DNA from: Thermohalobaculum sp039184865
GTDB taxonomy: Bacteria > Pseudomonadota > Alphaproteobacteria > Rhodobacterales > Rhodobacteraceae
Direction of reading: 5' to 3'
Assembly: GCA_039184865.1 (NCBI GenBank)
Contig: JBCDAV010000010.1
Span: 107,618-171,617, forward strand
DNA length: 64,000 nucleotides
The first letter of the stretch is position 1. Each line of letters begins with the position of its first letter. Shown in pieces: positions 50,678 through 59,935 of this stretch. The notes under the pieces are model-generated. The model was not told where the DNA came from. It was given only the letters and a program-made list of their open reading frames with translations, and made no database searches. The position numbers were made by a program, and so were the translations under genes.

Positions 50678-51352
50678 CTAGCGCAAGAGCGAGCCCATCT
50701 GGGCTTTCTGTGCGATCAGCGCCGCCTGGGTCCGGCTCTGCACCCCGAGCTTGCGCAGGATCACCGTGATATGCGCCTTCACGGTGGTCTCGGCGATCGA
50801 CAGGTCCCCGGCGATCTGCTTGTTCAGCCGCCCTTCGCTGACCAGCATCAGGATGCGCCGCTGCTGCGGGGTCAGCAGATCCATCTTCGCGACCCCGTCC
50901 TCCGACGGCGCCTCCGACGCATGACCGTTGGCGACCGGGCGATAACCCTTCGGCACGCAGGTCTCGCCGTCCCAGATCTTGCGCAGTGCGGCCTCAAGCT
51001 CGCTGCCGCCGGACTTCTTCGAGACGAAGCCGACAGCCCCGGCCTTGAGCACGCGCGTCACCACCGCGTCGTCATCGTAGGACGACAGCACGACAATCGG
51101 CGTGTCGTTCAGCCTCCGGCGCAGGCGCAGCAGACCGTCCACCCCGTCGACATCCGGCAGGTTCAGATCAAGCAGCACGATATCCGGCGAGATACCTTCG
51201 TCGATCACCGACAGACCCTGTTCCAGCGAGTTCGCCGTGGCGACCTGCGTGTCGTCGCGAAACGACCTCAGCGTCATCGACAGCGCATCACAAAACAGCG
51301 GATGATCATCGATCACCAGAAAAGTTCGCGGCGATGGTGTATCGAGCGTCAT
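50678..51352 (-). CDS. NarL/LuxR-type response regulator (AgmR/ErbR-like)
   Basis: This 224-aa regulator has a receiver domain (FLVIDDHPLF at residues 11-20; phospho-Asp in DIVLLDLNLPDVDG; SKKSGG lysine) and a C-terminal LuxR helix-turn-helix (LTPQQRRILMLVSEGRLNKQ, then AETTVKAHITVILRKLGV). It resembles AgmR/ErbR regulators of PQQ-dependent alcohol oxidation. An in-frame ATG at 51376 with GGAG 10 bases upstream is an alternative start. It lies upstream of the FIST and kinase genes on the same strand (47-bp gap), completing a three-gene signalling unit. Confidence 0.9.
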   Translation of the reverse strand: MTLDTPSPRTFLVIDDHPLFCDALSMTLRSFRDDTQVATANSLEQGLSVIDEGISPDIVLLDLNLPDVDGVDGLLRLRRRLNDTPIVVLSSYDDDAVVTRVLKAGAVGFVSKKSGGSELEAALRKIWDGETCVPKGYRPVANGHASEAPSEDGVAKMDLLTPQQRRILMLVSEGRLNKQIAGDLSIAETTVKAHITVILRKLGVQSRTQAALIAQKAQMGSLLR

Positions 51353-51484
51353 GGCATCATCGTACCGAGTTCTCATCCGGAAATCACTCCGACCATGGTC
51401 GCACGGCACGATCCCGCGCCTTTGTGGCTCTTTCCGGGCGCGTGAGAGCGGCGACATCGGGAAGCGACCGCCAGTGGAGACGTC

Positions 51485-52228
51485 ATGACACCTGATCGCC
51501 CCGACCCGATCGATTTCCTGACCGGTAAGTTGTCCGATCGGGCGCATCCGAGAGGCGTCGGACCGCCGGGCTCCGGCGAGAAGTTCCATCCCGACGGGGC
51601 GGTGCAGCTCTGGCCGGGCAACACCTTCATCTGCCATATCGACCGCGAATCGGACGCTTACGCGGCAATGCTCGAGATTCAGGAATGCCTGATGCGCAGC
51701 GAGTTCGCGAAGTTCTACGCCTTCCTGCCGCCGCCGAGTTTTCACATGACGGTCTTTCAGGGGATCTCGCCCGAAACACGGCCCGGCACGCTATGGCCAG
51801 AGGGGGCGGCGCCGGATCTGTCGCGTGACGCGATCACTGCCCTGATGCGCGAACGCACTGTCGGTCTGGCTCTGCCGTCTGAGTTCCGGGTCTCGGTGCG
51901 CGAACTCTTCGCGGGTTACAGTCTGACGGTCAAAGGTGCCGACGATTCCTGCGAAGCCGCGCTTCGCGCCACCCGCGCCGCGCTGCGCGATGCGAACGGC
52001 CTCAGACCGCCGGACTTCGAGATCTACAGGTTTCACATCACGCTAGCATACCCGCTGCGCTGGCTGTCACCCGCTGTCGCAGCCGCCGTAGTGGCTCTCA
52101 GCACCGAACTTTTCGAGGCAAACCGAGCCCGGCTCCAGAACATCACGCTCGGTCCGGTCGAGCTCTGCAATTTCGAGAGCATGCATCACTTCGAACCGGT
52201 CGCCCGGCTAGACGGGAAAGTGCGCTGA
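51485..52228 (+). CDS. DUF1868 / 2H phosphoesterase-like protein
   Basis: This 247-aa protein carries two HxT motifs (SFHMTVFQG near residue 80 and YRFHITLAYP near 185), the signature of the 2'-5' RNA ligase/cyclic phosphodiesterase superfamily. The framing blocks match DUF1868. It probably hydrolyses a cyclic phosphate or RNA end; the substrate is unknown. It is divergent from the response regulator and alone on its strand. Confidence 0.75.
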   Translation: MTPDRPDPIDFLTGKLSDRAHPRGVGPPGSGEKFHPDGAVQLWPGNTFICHIDRESDAYAAMLEIQECLMRSEFAKFYAFLPPPSFHMTVFQGISPETRPGTLWPEGAAPDLSRDAITALMRERTVGLALPSEFRVSVRELFAGYSLTVKGADDSCEAALRATRAALRDANGLRPPDFEIYRFHITLAYPLRWLSPAVAAAVVALSTELFEANRARLQNITLGPVELCNFESMHHFEPVARLDGKVR

Positions 52229-52403
52229 AAACACTTCGGCGCCAAACGCCCGCCTGCGATCACGCGCCCTAGCCCAGCTTTGAGCCCGAACGCCCACGGG
52301 AGTTGAGGCACAAATCATGCATTTCCGATTGAGCTGGATCACCGAACCCCGCGACGCCCCGCAGTGTTAGCGACCGCAATTTGGCCAGCGTACTAACCAG
52401 GCA

Positions 52404-53627
52404 TCAGCCGCCGAAGTCGTCCAGCATGATGTCTTCGCGATCGACACCCAGCTCCAGCAGCATGTTGATCACGGAAGAGTTCATGATCGGCGGGCCGCAC
52501 ATGTAATACTCGCAATCCTCTGGAGCGGTGTGATCCTTCAGATATTCCTCGAACAGGACGTTGTGGATGAACCCGGTGTAGCCTTCCCACTCGTCCTCCG
52601 GCAGCGCGTCCGACAGCGCCACATGCCAGGTGAAATTCGGGAACTCCGCTGCGAGACTATCGAAATCCTCGACAAAGAACATCTCGCGCTTCGAGCGCGC
52701 GCCGTACCAGAACGTGATCTTGCGATCGCGGTTCTTCAGGCGCTTGAGCTGATCGAAGATGTGGCTGCGCATCGGCGCCATGCCCGCCCCGCCGCCGATG
52801 AAGACCATTTCCTTCTCGGTTTCGCGCGCGAAGAACTCGCCGAACGGACCCGAGATGGTGACCTTGTCACCGGGTTTCAGGTTGAAGATGAAGGACGACA
52901 TCTTGCCGGGCGGGATCCCGTCGGAACCGGGCGGCGGCGACGCGACCCGGACGTTCAGCATGATCAGGCCCTTTTCCTCGGGATAGTTCGCCATGGAATA
53001 GGCGCGCTCGATCGGCTCGTCGACGACCGACTCGTACTGCCACAGATTGAACCGGTCCCAGTCCTCCCGGTACTCATCCTCGACATCGAAATCGCTGTAT
53101 TTCAGCTTGTGCGCGGGCGCCTCGATCTGGATGTAGCCGCCGGCGCGGAAGTTGACATCCTCGCCCTCGGGCAGTTCGAGCACCAGCGCCTTAATGAAGG
53201 TCGCGACGTTTTCGTTGGAGCGCACGGTGCACTCCCACTTCTTGACGCCGAAGACCTCCTCGGGGACCTCGACCTCCATGTCCTGCTTGACGGCCACCTG
53301 ACAGGACAGCCGGTCGCCGCAGGACGCCTCGCGCTTGGTGATATGGCTTTCCTCGGTCGGCAGGATCGAGCCGCCGCCGGAATGGATCTTGACCCGGCAC
53401 TGGGCGCAGGTGCCGCCGCCGCCACAGGCGGAAGGGACGAACAGCTTCTGCTCGGCCAGCGTCTGCAGCAGCTTGCCCCCGGCCGGGACCGAGATCGTCT
53501 TCTCGCCGTTGATCGTGATGTTCACGTTGCCGCTGGAAACAAGCCGCGAGCGCGCCGCGAGGATGATCGACACCAGCGCCAGCACGATGAGGGTGAAGAG
53601 CAAAATTCCGAGAGAGAACGTCGCCAT
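52404..53627 (-). CDS. nqrF: Na+-translocating NADH:quinone reductase subunit F
   Basis: NqrF is the NADH-oxidising subunit. It has an N-terminal membrane helix (residues 4-24) and a 2Fe-2S domain with PSACGGGGTCAQCRVKI and a later cysteine in DRLSCQ. A ferredoxin-reductase domain follows with the FAD motif RAYSMANYP and the NADH motif MVFIGGGAGMAPMRS. The normal length of 407 aa is complete, ending MLDDFGG. It is the last gene of nqrABCDEF, 11 bp after nqrE. Confidence 0.97.
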   Translation of the reverse strand: MATFSLGILLFTLIVLALVSIILAARSRLVSSGNVNITINGEKTISVPAGGKLLQTLAEQKLFVPSACGGGGTCAQCRVKIHSGGGSILPTEESHITKREASCGDRLSCQVAVKQDMEVEVPEEVFGVKKWECTVRSNENVATFIKALVLELPEGEDVNFRAGGYIQIEAPAHKLKYSDFDVEDEYREDWDRFNLWQYESVVDEPIERAYSMANYPEEKGLIMLNVRVASPPPGSDGIPPGKMSSFIFNLKPGDKVTISGPFGEFFARETEKEMVFIGGGAGMAPMRSHIFDQLKRLKNRDRKITFWYGARSKREMFFVEDFDSLAAEFPNFTWHVALSDALPEDEWEGYTGFIHNVLFEEYLKDHTAPEDCEYYMCGPPIMNSSVINMLLELGVDREDIMLDDFGG

Positions 53628-53638
53628 ATCCAGGAACC

Positions 53639-54247
53639 TCAGAGTTTCACGCCGGAGAAGGACATGAATGCCAGGGCCATCAGGCCAGCCGTGATGAACG
53701 TGATCCCGAGGCCCTGCAGCCCGTCGGGGATATCGGAATATTTCAGCTTCTCGCGCACGCCCGCCATGGCGGTGATCGCCAGCGCCCAGCCGAACCCGGA
53801 GGACACGCCGTAGGTGACGGATTCGGTGAAGTTGTAGCTGCGTTCCACCATGAAGAGCGAGCCGCCGAGGATCGCGCAGTTCACGGTGATCAGCGGCAGG
53901 AACACGCCGAGCGCGTTGTAGAGCGGCGGGAAGTACTTATCGAGCACCATCTCGAGGATCTGCACCAGCGCGGCGATCACGCCGATGTAGGAAATCAGCC
54001 CGAGGAAGGTCAGATCGACATCCGGGAAACCCGCCCAGGCCAGCGCGCCGGGCGCGAGCAGGTAGCCGAGGATCAGATTGTTCGCCGGCACGGTGATCGA
54101 CTGCACGATCATCACCGAGATGCCCAGCCCGATGGCCGTCGCGATCTTCTTCGACACCGCGATGAACGTGCACATGCCCAGGAAGAACGACAGCGCGAGG
54201 TTCTCGACGAAGATCGCCTTTACCGCGAGGGAGATGAGAGCTTCCAT
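53639..54247 (-). CDS. nqrE: Na+-NQR subunit E
   Basis: This integral membrane subunit of 202 aa has six helices and helps build the sodium channel and the membrane iron centre. It starts MEALISLAVKAIFVENLALS, and the conserved cysteine region VNCAILGGSLFMVER is near residue 116. The start overlaps the nqrD stop in TGATG. It is homologous to NqrD and packs against it. Confidence 0.97.
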   Translation of the reverse strand: MEALISLAVKAIFVENLALSFFLGMCTFIAVSKKIATAIGLGISVMIVQSITVPANNLILGYLLAPGALAWAGFPDVDLTFLGLISYIGVIAALVQILEMVLDKYFPPLYNALGVFLPLITVNCAILGGSLFMVERSYNFTESVTYGVSSGFGWALAITAMAGVREKLKYSDIPDGLQGLGITFITAGLMALAFMSFSGVKL

Positions 54248-54900
54248 CAGTGCGCCTCGACGACCTGGATCTTGTATTCGCGCTCCTCGACCTGGCCCGG
54301 TTTCCATGACCGGAAGGCCCAGATGATCAGGCCGATGATGAAGAACGCCGACGGCGGCAGCAGCAGCATGCCGTTCGGCACGTACCAGCCGCCATTGTTC
54401 ACCGTCTCGAGGATGGTGATGCCGAACAGGCTGCCCGAGCCGAAGAGCTCGCGGATGAAGCCGACCAGCATCAGGATCAGGCCATAGCCCAGCCCGTTGC
54501 CGACACCGTCGATGAAGCTCTCGACCGGCGGGTTCTTCATGGCGAAGGCCTCGGCCCTGCCCATCACGATGCAGTTGGTGATGATCAGGCCGACGAAGAC
54601 CGACAGCGTCTTCGAGATCTCGTAGGCGTACGCCTTCAGGACCTGATCGACCAGGATCACCATCGACGCGATGATCACCATCTGCACGATGATCCGGATC
54701 GAGCCGGGGATCTGGCTGCGGATCAGCGAGATGAACATCGACGAGAACGCGGTGACGAAAGTGACGGCAATCGCCATCACGAAGGACACCGAGAGCGACG
54801 AGGTCACCGCCAGGGCCGAGCAGATGCCCAGGACCTGAAGCGTGATCGGGTTGTTGTCGACCAGCGGGTCGAGCAGCATCTCTCTGCGCTTGTGGGCCAT
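54247..54900 (-). CDS. nqrD: Na+-NQR subunit D
   Basis: This 217-aa membrane subunit starts MAHKRREMLLDPLVDNNPIT and includes GLIITNCIVMGRAEAFAMKN with the cysteine that, with NqrE cysteines, binds the membrane iron centre. It has six helices. The start overlaps the nqrC stop in TGATG and the stop overlaps the nqrE start in the same way. The longer open frame upstream is not used. Confidence 0.97.
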   Translation of the reverse strand: MAHKRREMLLDPLVDNNPITLQVLGICSALAVTSSLSVSFVMAIAVTFVTAFSSMFISLIRSQIPGSIRIIVQMVIIASMVILVDQVLKAYAYEISKTLSVFVGLIITNCIVMGRAEAFAMKNPPVESFIDGVGNGLGYGLILMLVGFIRELFGSGSLFGITILETVNNGGWYVPNGMLLLPPSAFFIIGLIIWAFRSWKPGQVEEREYKIQVVEAH

Positions 54901-55718
54901 CAGATGTTCCCCGCTTTCAGGTTCTCCAGAAAGGGCTCGTAGCCGCGCTCTCCCATCCAGAAACGGACGAGATTGTGCACGCCTACGGTCGTCAGAGTGG
55001 CGCCGGCCAGAGCATCGATATGGTAGTCGGCACCGGCGGGCGGAGCCGCCTTGGTCACGCTGATCTGCATCACGCCGTCGGCGTCCGCAAGCCTTTTGCC
55101 GTTCCACTGCGACTTCCAGCGCGGATTGTCGACCTCGGCGCCCAGCCCCGGCGTCTCGGCGTGTTCGTAGAACTGCAGCCCGAAGATGTCGTTGCCGTTC
55201 TCTTCCAGCGCGATGAAGCCGTAAAGCGTCGACCAGAGCCCGTAGCCATGCAGCGGCAGGATCACCTTGTCGATCCCACCCGCGTCGTCGCGCAGGAGAT
55301 AGACCGTCACGAACTTGCCCTGGCGAATGATGCCCGCCGGGTCGTCCGCCAGCGCCACCGAGGTCGCCGGATCATCTGCCGCCGCGCGATCGTCGAAGCT
55401 GGCCGGATCGAACTGATCCGTGAACGTGCCGGTCTCGAGTTCGAGAATGTGCGGCTCGAACGCGCTGAACGATTCCAGCACGTCTTTCTCCGGGTCATAG
55501 ATCCCGGCGACCTGCAGGATGTTAATCTGCTTGTCCTTCAGCGCGTTGACGGCCTGGGTCGGGCGCAGCGCCACGGCGGCCGCCGACACCACCATCGATG
55601 CGACGAGACAAAGCGCGACGGCAACGAAGACGGTCTTCGGAACCGAATCCGGCGGCATCTCGATCAGACGGCGCAACAGCCCCTTCGGCTTCTGCGGATG
55701 CTCTTCTTCTTCAGGCAT
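54900..55718 (-). CDS. nqrC: Na+-NQR subunit C
   Basis: This 272-aa subunit has one N-terminal helix (about residues 28-50) and a periplasmic FMN domain. The threonine for covalent FMN lies in DALAGATLTTVG near residue 244, modified by ApbE. It overlaps nqrB by 8 bp. Confidence 0.96.
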   Translation of the reverse strand: MPEEEEHPQKPKGLLRRLIEMPPDSVPKTVFVAVALCLVASMVVSAAAVALRPTQAVNALKDKQINILQVAGIYDPEKDVLESFSAFEPHILELETGTFTDQFDPASFDDRAAADDPATSVALADDPAGIIRQGKFVTVYLLRDDAGGIDKVILPLHGYGLWSTLYGFIALEENGNDIFGLQFYEHAETPGLGAEVDNPRWKSQWNGKRLADADGVMQISVTKAAPPAGADYHIDALAGATLTTVGVHNLVRFWMGERGYEPFLENLKAGNI

Positions 55719-56910
55719 GTCTGCGCGCCCTGCGTCTGATGTTGGCTTGCACGACGAAGTGGTCGATCAGCGGTGCAAAGACATTGCCGAACAGGATGGC
55801 AAGCATCATGCCCTCGGGGAAAGCCGGATTGACCACGCGGATCATCACCACCATGAACCCAATCAACGCACCATAGATGTATCGCCCCAGATTGGTGTGC
55901 GACCCCGACACCGGCTCGGTCACCATGAAGACCAGACCGAAGGCGTAGCCGCCGACCACAAGATGCCAATACCAGGGCATTGCGAACATTGGATTACTGT
56001 CCGAGCCGATCCAGTTCAGCAAAAGCGAGAATCCGATCATCCCGCCGAGGCATCCGACCACCATCCGGTAATTCGCGATCTTCGTGGCGAGCAGGAACAC
56101 GAGCCCGAGGAAACACGCGAGCGTCGAGGTCTCGCCGATCGAGCCCGGCACCAGCCCGATGAAGCTGTCCCACCACGTCATGCCGCGGGCCGCCAGTTGA
56201 TCGAACCCGTCCGCCGCCGAGACCGCCAGCGCCGTCGCGCCCGTGAAGCCGTCGACCGGCACCCAGACCGTCTCGCCGGACAGTTGCGCCGGATAGGCGA
56301 AATACAGGAAGGCACGCCCCGTCAGCGCGGGGTTCAGGAAGTTCTTGCCGGTGCCGCCGAACACCTCCTTGCCGATCACGACCCCAAAGATGATGCCGAG
56401 CGCGACCTGCCAGAGCGGCGTGGTCGCCGGCAGGATCAGCGCGTAGAGCATCGAGGTGACGAGGAACCCCTCGTTGACCTCGTGACGTCGGACGGTCGCG
56501 AAGATCACCTCGAAAATGCCGCCCGCCACCAGCGTGACAATATAGATCGGCAGGAAGTACATCAGCCCGTGCATGATGTTGGCGAACGGGTTTGCCGGGT
56601 TGAAGCCGATCCCCACGGTCGCGAGGATCCAGGCCCGCCAGCCCGTCGCCTCGAAATTGGCGAGCGCCAGATTGGCCTGATAGCCGACATTGTAGAGGCC
56701 CATCAGAATGCACGGGAAGGTCGATATGACCACGTAGGTCATGATCCGCTTCATATCGATGTAGGATCGCGCGTGCGGCGCGACCGTCGTCACCGTCTTC
56801 GGCGTGTAGAGGAAGCTCTCCACCATCTCGTAGATGGGGAAGAACCGCTCCCACTTGCCGCCTTTCTCGAAGCTCGGCTCGATCCGGTCAAAGAAACTGC
56901 GCAGGCTCAA
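55711..56910 (-). CDS. nqrB: Na+-NQR subunit B
   Basis: This 399-aa multi-helix subunit holds a covalent FMN, riboflavin and the sodium pathway. The FMN threonine is in DGFTGATALAVS near residue 225. The start MSLRSFFDRIEPSFEKGGKW is typical. It begins 4 bp after the nqrA stop. Confidence 0.97.
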   Translation of the reverse strand: MSLRSFFDRIEPSFEKGGKWERFFPIYEMVESFLYTPKTVTTVAPHARSYIDMKRIMTYVVISTFPCILMGLYNVGYQANLALANFEATGWRAWILATVGIGFNPANPFANIMHGLMYFLPIYIVTLVAGGIFEVIFATVRRHEVNEGFLVTSMLYALILPATTPLWQVALGIIFGVVIGKEVFGGTGKNFLNPALTGRAFLYFAYPAQLSGETVWVPVDGFTGATALAVSAADGFDQLAARGMTWWDSFIGLVPGSIGETSTLACFLGLVFLLATKIANYRMVVGCLGGMIGFSLLLNWIGSDSNPMFAMPWYWHLVVGGYAFGLVFMVTEPVSGSHTNLGRYIYGALIGFMVVMIRVVNPAFPEGMMLAILFGNVFAPLIDHFVVQANIRRRARRHA

Positions 56911-56913
56911 CGA

Positions 56914-58257
56914 CTAGCCCTCCTTCTCAATCCGGGTCAGGCAGTCACGCAGCGCGAGACCGTATTCGTACTTGGCCGGGCAGGCGAAACCGACGAGGCC
57001 GAGATCTTCCTCATCCAGCTCCAGCGCGCCAAGCGCCTGCGCCTGGTCCGTGTCGAGCACGAGCAGCGCGCGCAGCAACTGGGTCGGCAGGAAATCCTGC
57101 GGCATCAGTTGCTCGAAGGTCCCGATCGGCACCATCGCCCGGCGGCCACCGTTCAGGTTCGACGTGAGCGAAAACAGACGCTTGGTCCAGGCCGAGCCCA
57201 GAACCGGCTGGACGGCATATTTGCCCGGCATCGGCCGAATCCAGCCCATGGGTATCTGCTTGCGATCTTCCTCGATCAGCGTGATCTGGCGGGCATAGCG
57301 GCCGAGATAGGCATCGGGCCCTTCGCCCATCCGGCCCGACAGGACCGAACCCGAGATCATGCGCACCAGCAGATCCGGCGGCACGTCGCCGACGCTGAGA
57401 TCGGGCATCGACGCCCCGGCAACGGTGCGCACCAGCCGGGGCCGCGCACATACCGGACCGGCGAGGGCGACGACGCAGGACGCATCGTAACGGCCGGTCC
57501 GCATCAGCCGCCCGATCATCAGCACATCCTGATAGCCGATCGTCCAAACGGTCTTGTTGTCCCGCGGGGGTTCCAGGAAATGCATGTGCGTGCCCGCCAG
57601 CCCGGCCGGGTGCGGGCCGGAGAAGCCGACAGCCTCGACCCCGGGAACATCGTGGCCCGGGAAATCCTCCGCGCCGCCGTGGCAGAGATAGGTCTTGCCC
57701 TCGGACAGCATCGCGATCGCCTTCAGGCCCTCGGCGAACACATCGGCTTCCTCGCGGATGATCGGCTCGGGATTGGCCGCCAGCGGCTCGGTATCCGTCG
57801 CGGTCACATAGATCGCCGCCGGGCGCGTCTCCGGCTCCGGCACCCGCGAATAGGGCCGCGTGCGGAACGACGTCCAGAGCCCGGCTGCGCTCAGCCGCTC
57901 GACCACACCCTCCGGCGTGGCGATGTCTCCGACAGTCGAGAAATCGACCGATTCGGCGGCACCGTCCTCGACCTCGATCTCGACGCTGATCAGCTTGCGC
58001 CGCGCACCGCGATTGATCGACGCGACCCGGCCCGCCACGGGAGAGACGACCTGAACGCCCGGCATGTCCTTGTCATTGAAGATCGGCGCGCCCGGGCCGA
58101 CCACGTCGCCTTCCGCCACCGAAAGCCGCGGCCGCAATCCCAGATAGTCTTCGCCCAGCAGGCCGACGGTCCTGACCGTCGCACCCGGCTCGATCCCGGC
58201 GGACGGTTCGCCCATGATGGGCACGTCCAACCCCTTGCGCAGCGAGAACCACTTCAT
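56914..58257 (-). CDS. nqrA: Na+-NQR subunit A
   Basis: This 447-aa cytoplasmic peripheral subunit begins KWFSLRKGLDVPIMGEPSAG and shows KTVWTIGYQDVLMIGRLM and IPMGWIRPMPGKYAVQPVLG. It is the first gene of the operon, reading away from apbE and nqrM. The operon is complete and in the standard order, so this organism can couple NADH oxidation to sodium export. Confidence 0.97.
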   Translation of the reverse strand: MKWFSLRKGLDVPIMGEPSAGIEPGATVRTVGLLGEDYLGLRPRLSVAEGDVVGPGAPIFNDKDMPGVQVVSPVAGRVASINRGARRKLISVEIEVEDGAAESVDFSTVGDIATPEGVVERLSAAGLWTSFRTRPYSRVPEPETRPAAIYVTATDTEPLAANPEPIIREEADVFAEGLKAIAMLSEGKTYLCHGGAEDFPGHDVPGVEAVGFSGPHPAGLAGTHMHFLEPPRDNKTVWTIGYQDVLMIGRLMRTGRYDASCVVALAGPVCARPRLVRTVAGASMPDLSVGDVPPDLLVRMISGSVLSGRMGEGPDAYLGRYARQITLIEEDRKQIPMGWIRPMPGKYAVQPVLGSAWTKRLFSLTSNLNGGRRAMVPIGTFEQLMPQDFLPTQLLRALLVLDTDQAQALGALELDEEDLGLVGFACPAKYEYGLALRDCLTRIEKEG

Positions 58258-58596
58258 TCTGTCATGCCTCTTTAGCTCAACCGCAAGCGCGCTGATGTTG
58301 AGTCTCTGCGGGGGGTGTAATAGACCATTCGTTGAAACCTCGTCTACGCGTTAGCCGTGAAACCTGCCTTGCAGTTTCATTAGGTGCATCCGGTTTCCGC
58401 GAAATCGTAGACATGGCCCTCTGAAACCTCGCCGTAGACGCTTGATCCCTGATTGTCGCAGTTCACAATGCGCCAATCTGTGCGATGAAAAACTTGCAGT
58501 CCGGTTCTTTTAGGCGTTCGCCGTTAACGTTGAATAACAGTAGAGTGCATATATAGACACGCGGCGGGACAGACCGACCGATAACGAGGTTCACGC
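58258..58596. other. Divergent nqrA/apbE control region with short direct repeats
   Basis: This 339-bp region holds no gene. TGAAACCT occurs three times (58333-58340, 58358-58365, 58422-58429), and GTAGAC/GTCTAC elements lie near the first and third copies. A -10-like TATATA is at 58550-58555 before apbE. The repeats are candidate regulator sites, with no known protein to assign. Confidence 0.4.
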
Positions 58597-59625
58597 ATGA
58601 CCGATGTGACCAGGCTTTCACGCCGACTGTTCTTGATCTCTCCGCTCGCACTGGCGGCCTGTCGATTCGGGTCGGACAGGTTCGAGGTGAGCGGTGCGAC
58701 CATGGGCACCAGTTTCAATGTCGTCGCTCTCGACCCCTCCGGCCGTCTGCACGAGCGAGAGGTCCGGGCCGCCATCGACGGCGCGTTGGCCGAGGTCAAC
58801 CGCCAGATGTCGAACTGGGATCCGGCCTCCGAGATTTCGCGCTTCAACGCCCGGACCGGCACGGATGCGGTCTCCGTCTCGGCCGCACTCGGCGAGGTCA
58901 TGGACGCTGCCGAAGCGGTGCATCTCGCCAGCGGCGGGCGGTTCGACACGACCATCGGCCCGCTGATCGAGCTCTGGGGCTTCGGTGCGCCCGGGGTCAC
59001 GGCCATGCCCGGCGACGCGGAGATCGCCGGCGCCCGCGCGCGCTCGGGCCACGCCAACACCTTGCAGGTCGGTCAGGGCACTCTCAGAAAGATGCAGCCG
59101 GATGCGCAGGTCTACCTCGCGGCAATCGGCAAGGGTTACGGCGCCGACCGCGTCGGCCGCGCGCTCGAAGCACTCGGGGTCCGCGACTACATGGTCGAGA
59201 TCGGTGGCGATCTCTATGCGGCAGGTCGCAACCCGGAAGGTCTGCCATGGCAGATCGGCATCGAAACACCGGCCGCGAACCGCCGCGATCTGCTTGAAAT
59301 CATTGATGTCTCCGATCTCGGGCTGGCCTCGTCCGGCGACTACCGCAACTTCTTCCAGCGCGACGGCCAGCGCTTCTCGCACATCGTCGATCCGCGCACC
59401 GGACGCCCGGTCACGCACGATACCGCGTCGGCGACCGTGCTCGCGGAAAACGCGATGCTGGCCGATGCCTGGGCGACCGCACTGCACACCATGGGCAAGG
59501 AAGAAGGCCTCGCCCTGGCCGAGGAGCAGGGCATCGCGGTGCTGTTCACCGAGCGTTCGGGCAGTGCCGACGCGCCACGGTTCACGACGACGGCCAGCAC
59601 ACGGTTCAAGGCCCTGACCGCCTAG
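58597..59625 (+). CDS. apbE: FAD:protein FMN transferase (ApbE)
   Basis: ApbE attaches FMN from FAD to threonines of NqrB and NqrC in the periplasm. The 342-aa protein has a lipoprotein signal (LFLISPLALAAC, Cys near residue 22) and the domains VSGATMGTSFNVV, RQMSNWDPASEISRFN, the nucleotide motif VEIGGDLYAAGRN, and FFQRDGQRFSHIVDPRTGRP. It is divergent from nqrA and starts a two-gene maturation unit with nqrM. Confidence 0.96.
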   Translation: MTDVTRLSRRLFLISPLALAACRFGSDRFEVSGATMGTSFNVVALDPSGRLHEREVRAAIDGALAEVNRQMSNWDPASEISRFNARTGTDAVSVSAALGEVMDAAEAVHLASGGRFDTTIGPLIELWGFGAPGVTAMPGDAEIAGARARSGHANTLQVGQGTLRKMQPDAQVYLAAIGKGYGADRVGRALEALGVRDYMVEIGGDLYAAGRNPEGLPWQIGIETPAANRRDLLEIIDVSDLGLASSGDYRNFFQRDGQRFSHIVDPRTGRPVTHDTASATVLAENAMLADAWATALHTMGKEEGLALAEEQGIAVLFTERSGSADAPRFTTTASTRFKALTA

Positions 59626-59645
59626 CTTTCAGAAAGGACGCAGCC

Positions 59646-59900
59646 ATGGCCACGTTTCTTTTCACGTTCGGTTTGTTGATTCTGATCGTTCTCGGCATGG
59701 CGGCCGGGGTGATCCTGATGGGCCGCTCGATCAAGGGAAGCTGCGGCGGCCTGAACGCGATCGCGGACGCCGATCACTGCCTCGTCTGCAACAAGGAAAT
59801 CGACCCGGACAGCCCGCTGCGTGAGCGGCTGAAATGCCCGCGCGCGCGCAAGATGCTGGAAAACGCCGGCCTGCACGATCCGGCCGTCAGCCAGGGCTGA
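59646..59900 (+). CDS. nqrM: Na+-NQR maturation protein NqrM
   Basis: NqrM delivers iron to the NqrD/NqrE centre. The 84-aa protein has one membrane helix (residues 4-25) and four cysteines in GSCGGLN, then DHCLVCNKE and KCPRARKML, as in the DUF539 family. It lies 20 bp after apbE, so both maturation factors are made together. Confidence 0.95.
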   Translation: MATFLFTFGLLILIVLGMAAGVILMGRSIKGSCGGLNAIADADHCLVCNKEIDPDSPLRERLKCPRARKMLENAGLHDPAVSQG

Positions 59901-59935
59901 GCCGCCGGGGCCGCGCCCGGCGACGCTGCTCCTCG

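Noticed and set aside
52229..52403. Gap before nqrF as a possible tRNA or small RNA
   Set aside because: No cloverleaf or paired stem could be drawn; short AT-rich patches only.
55519..58275. 918-codon open frame opposite nqrABC
   Set aside because: It lies antisense to three certain nqr genes, with a composition rich in Arg, His, Asp and Gln typical of GC-rich shadow frames, and no domain or ribosome site.
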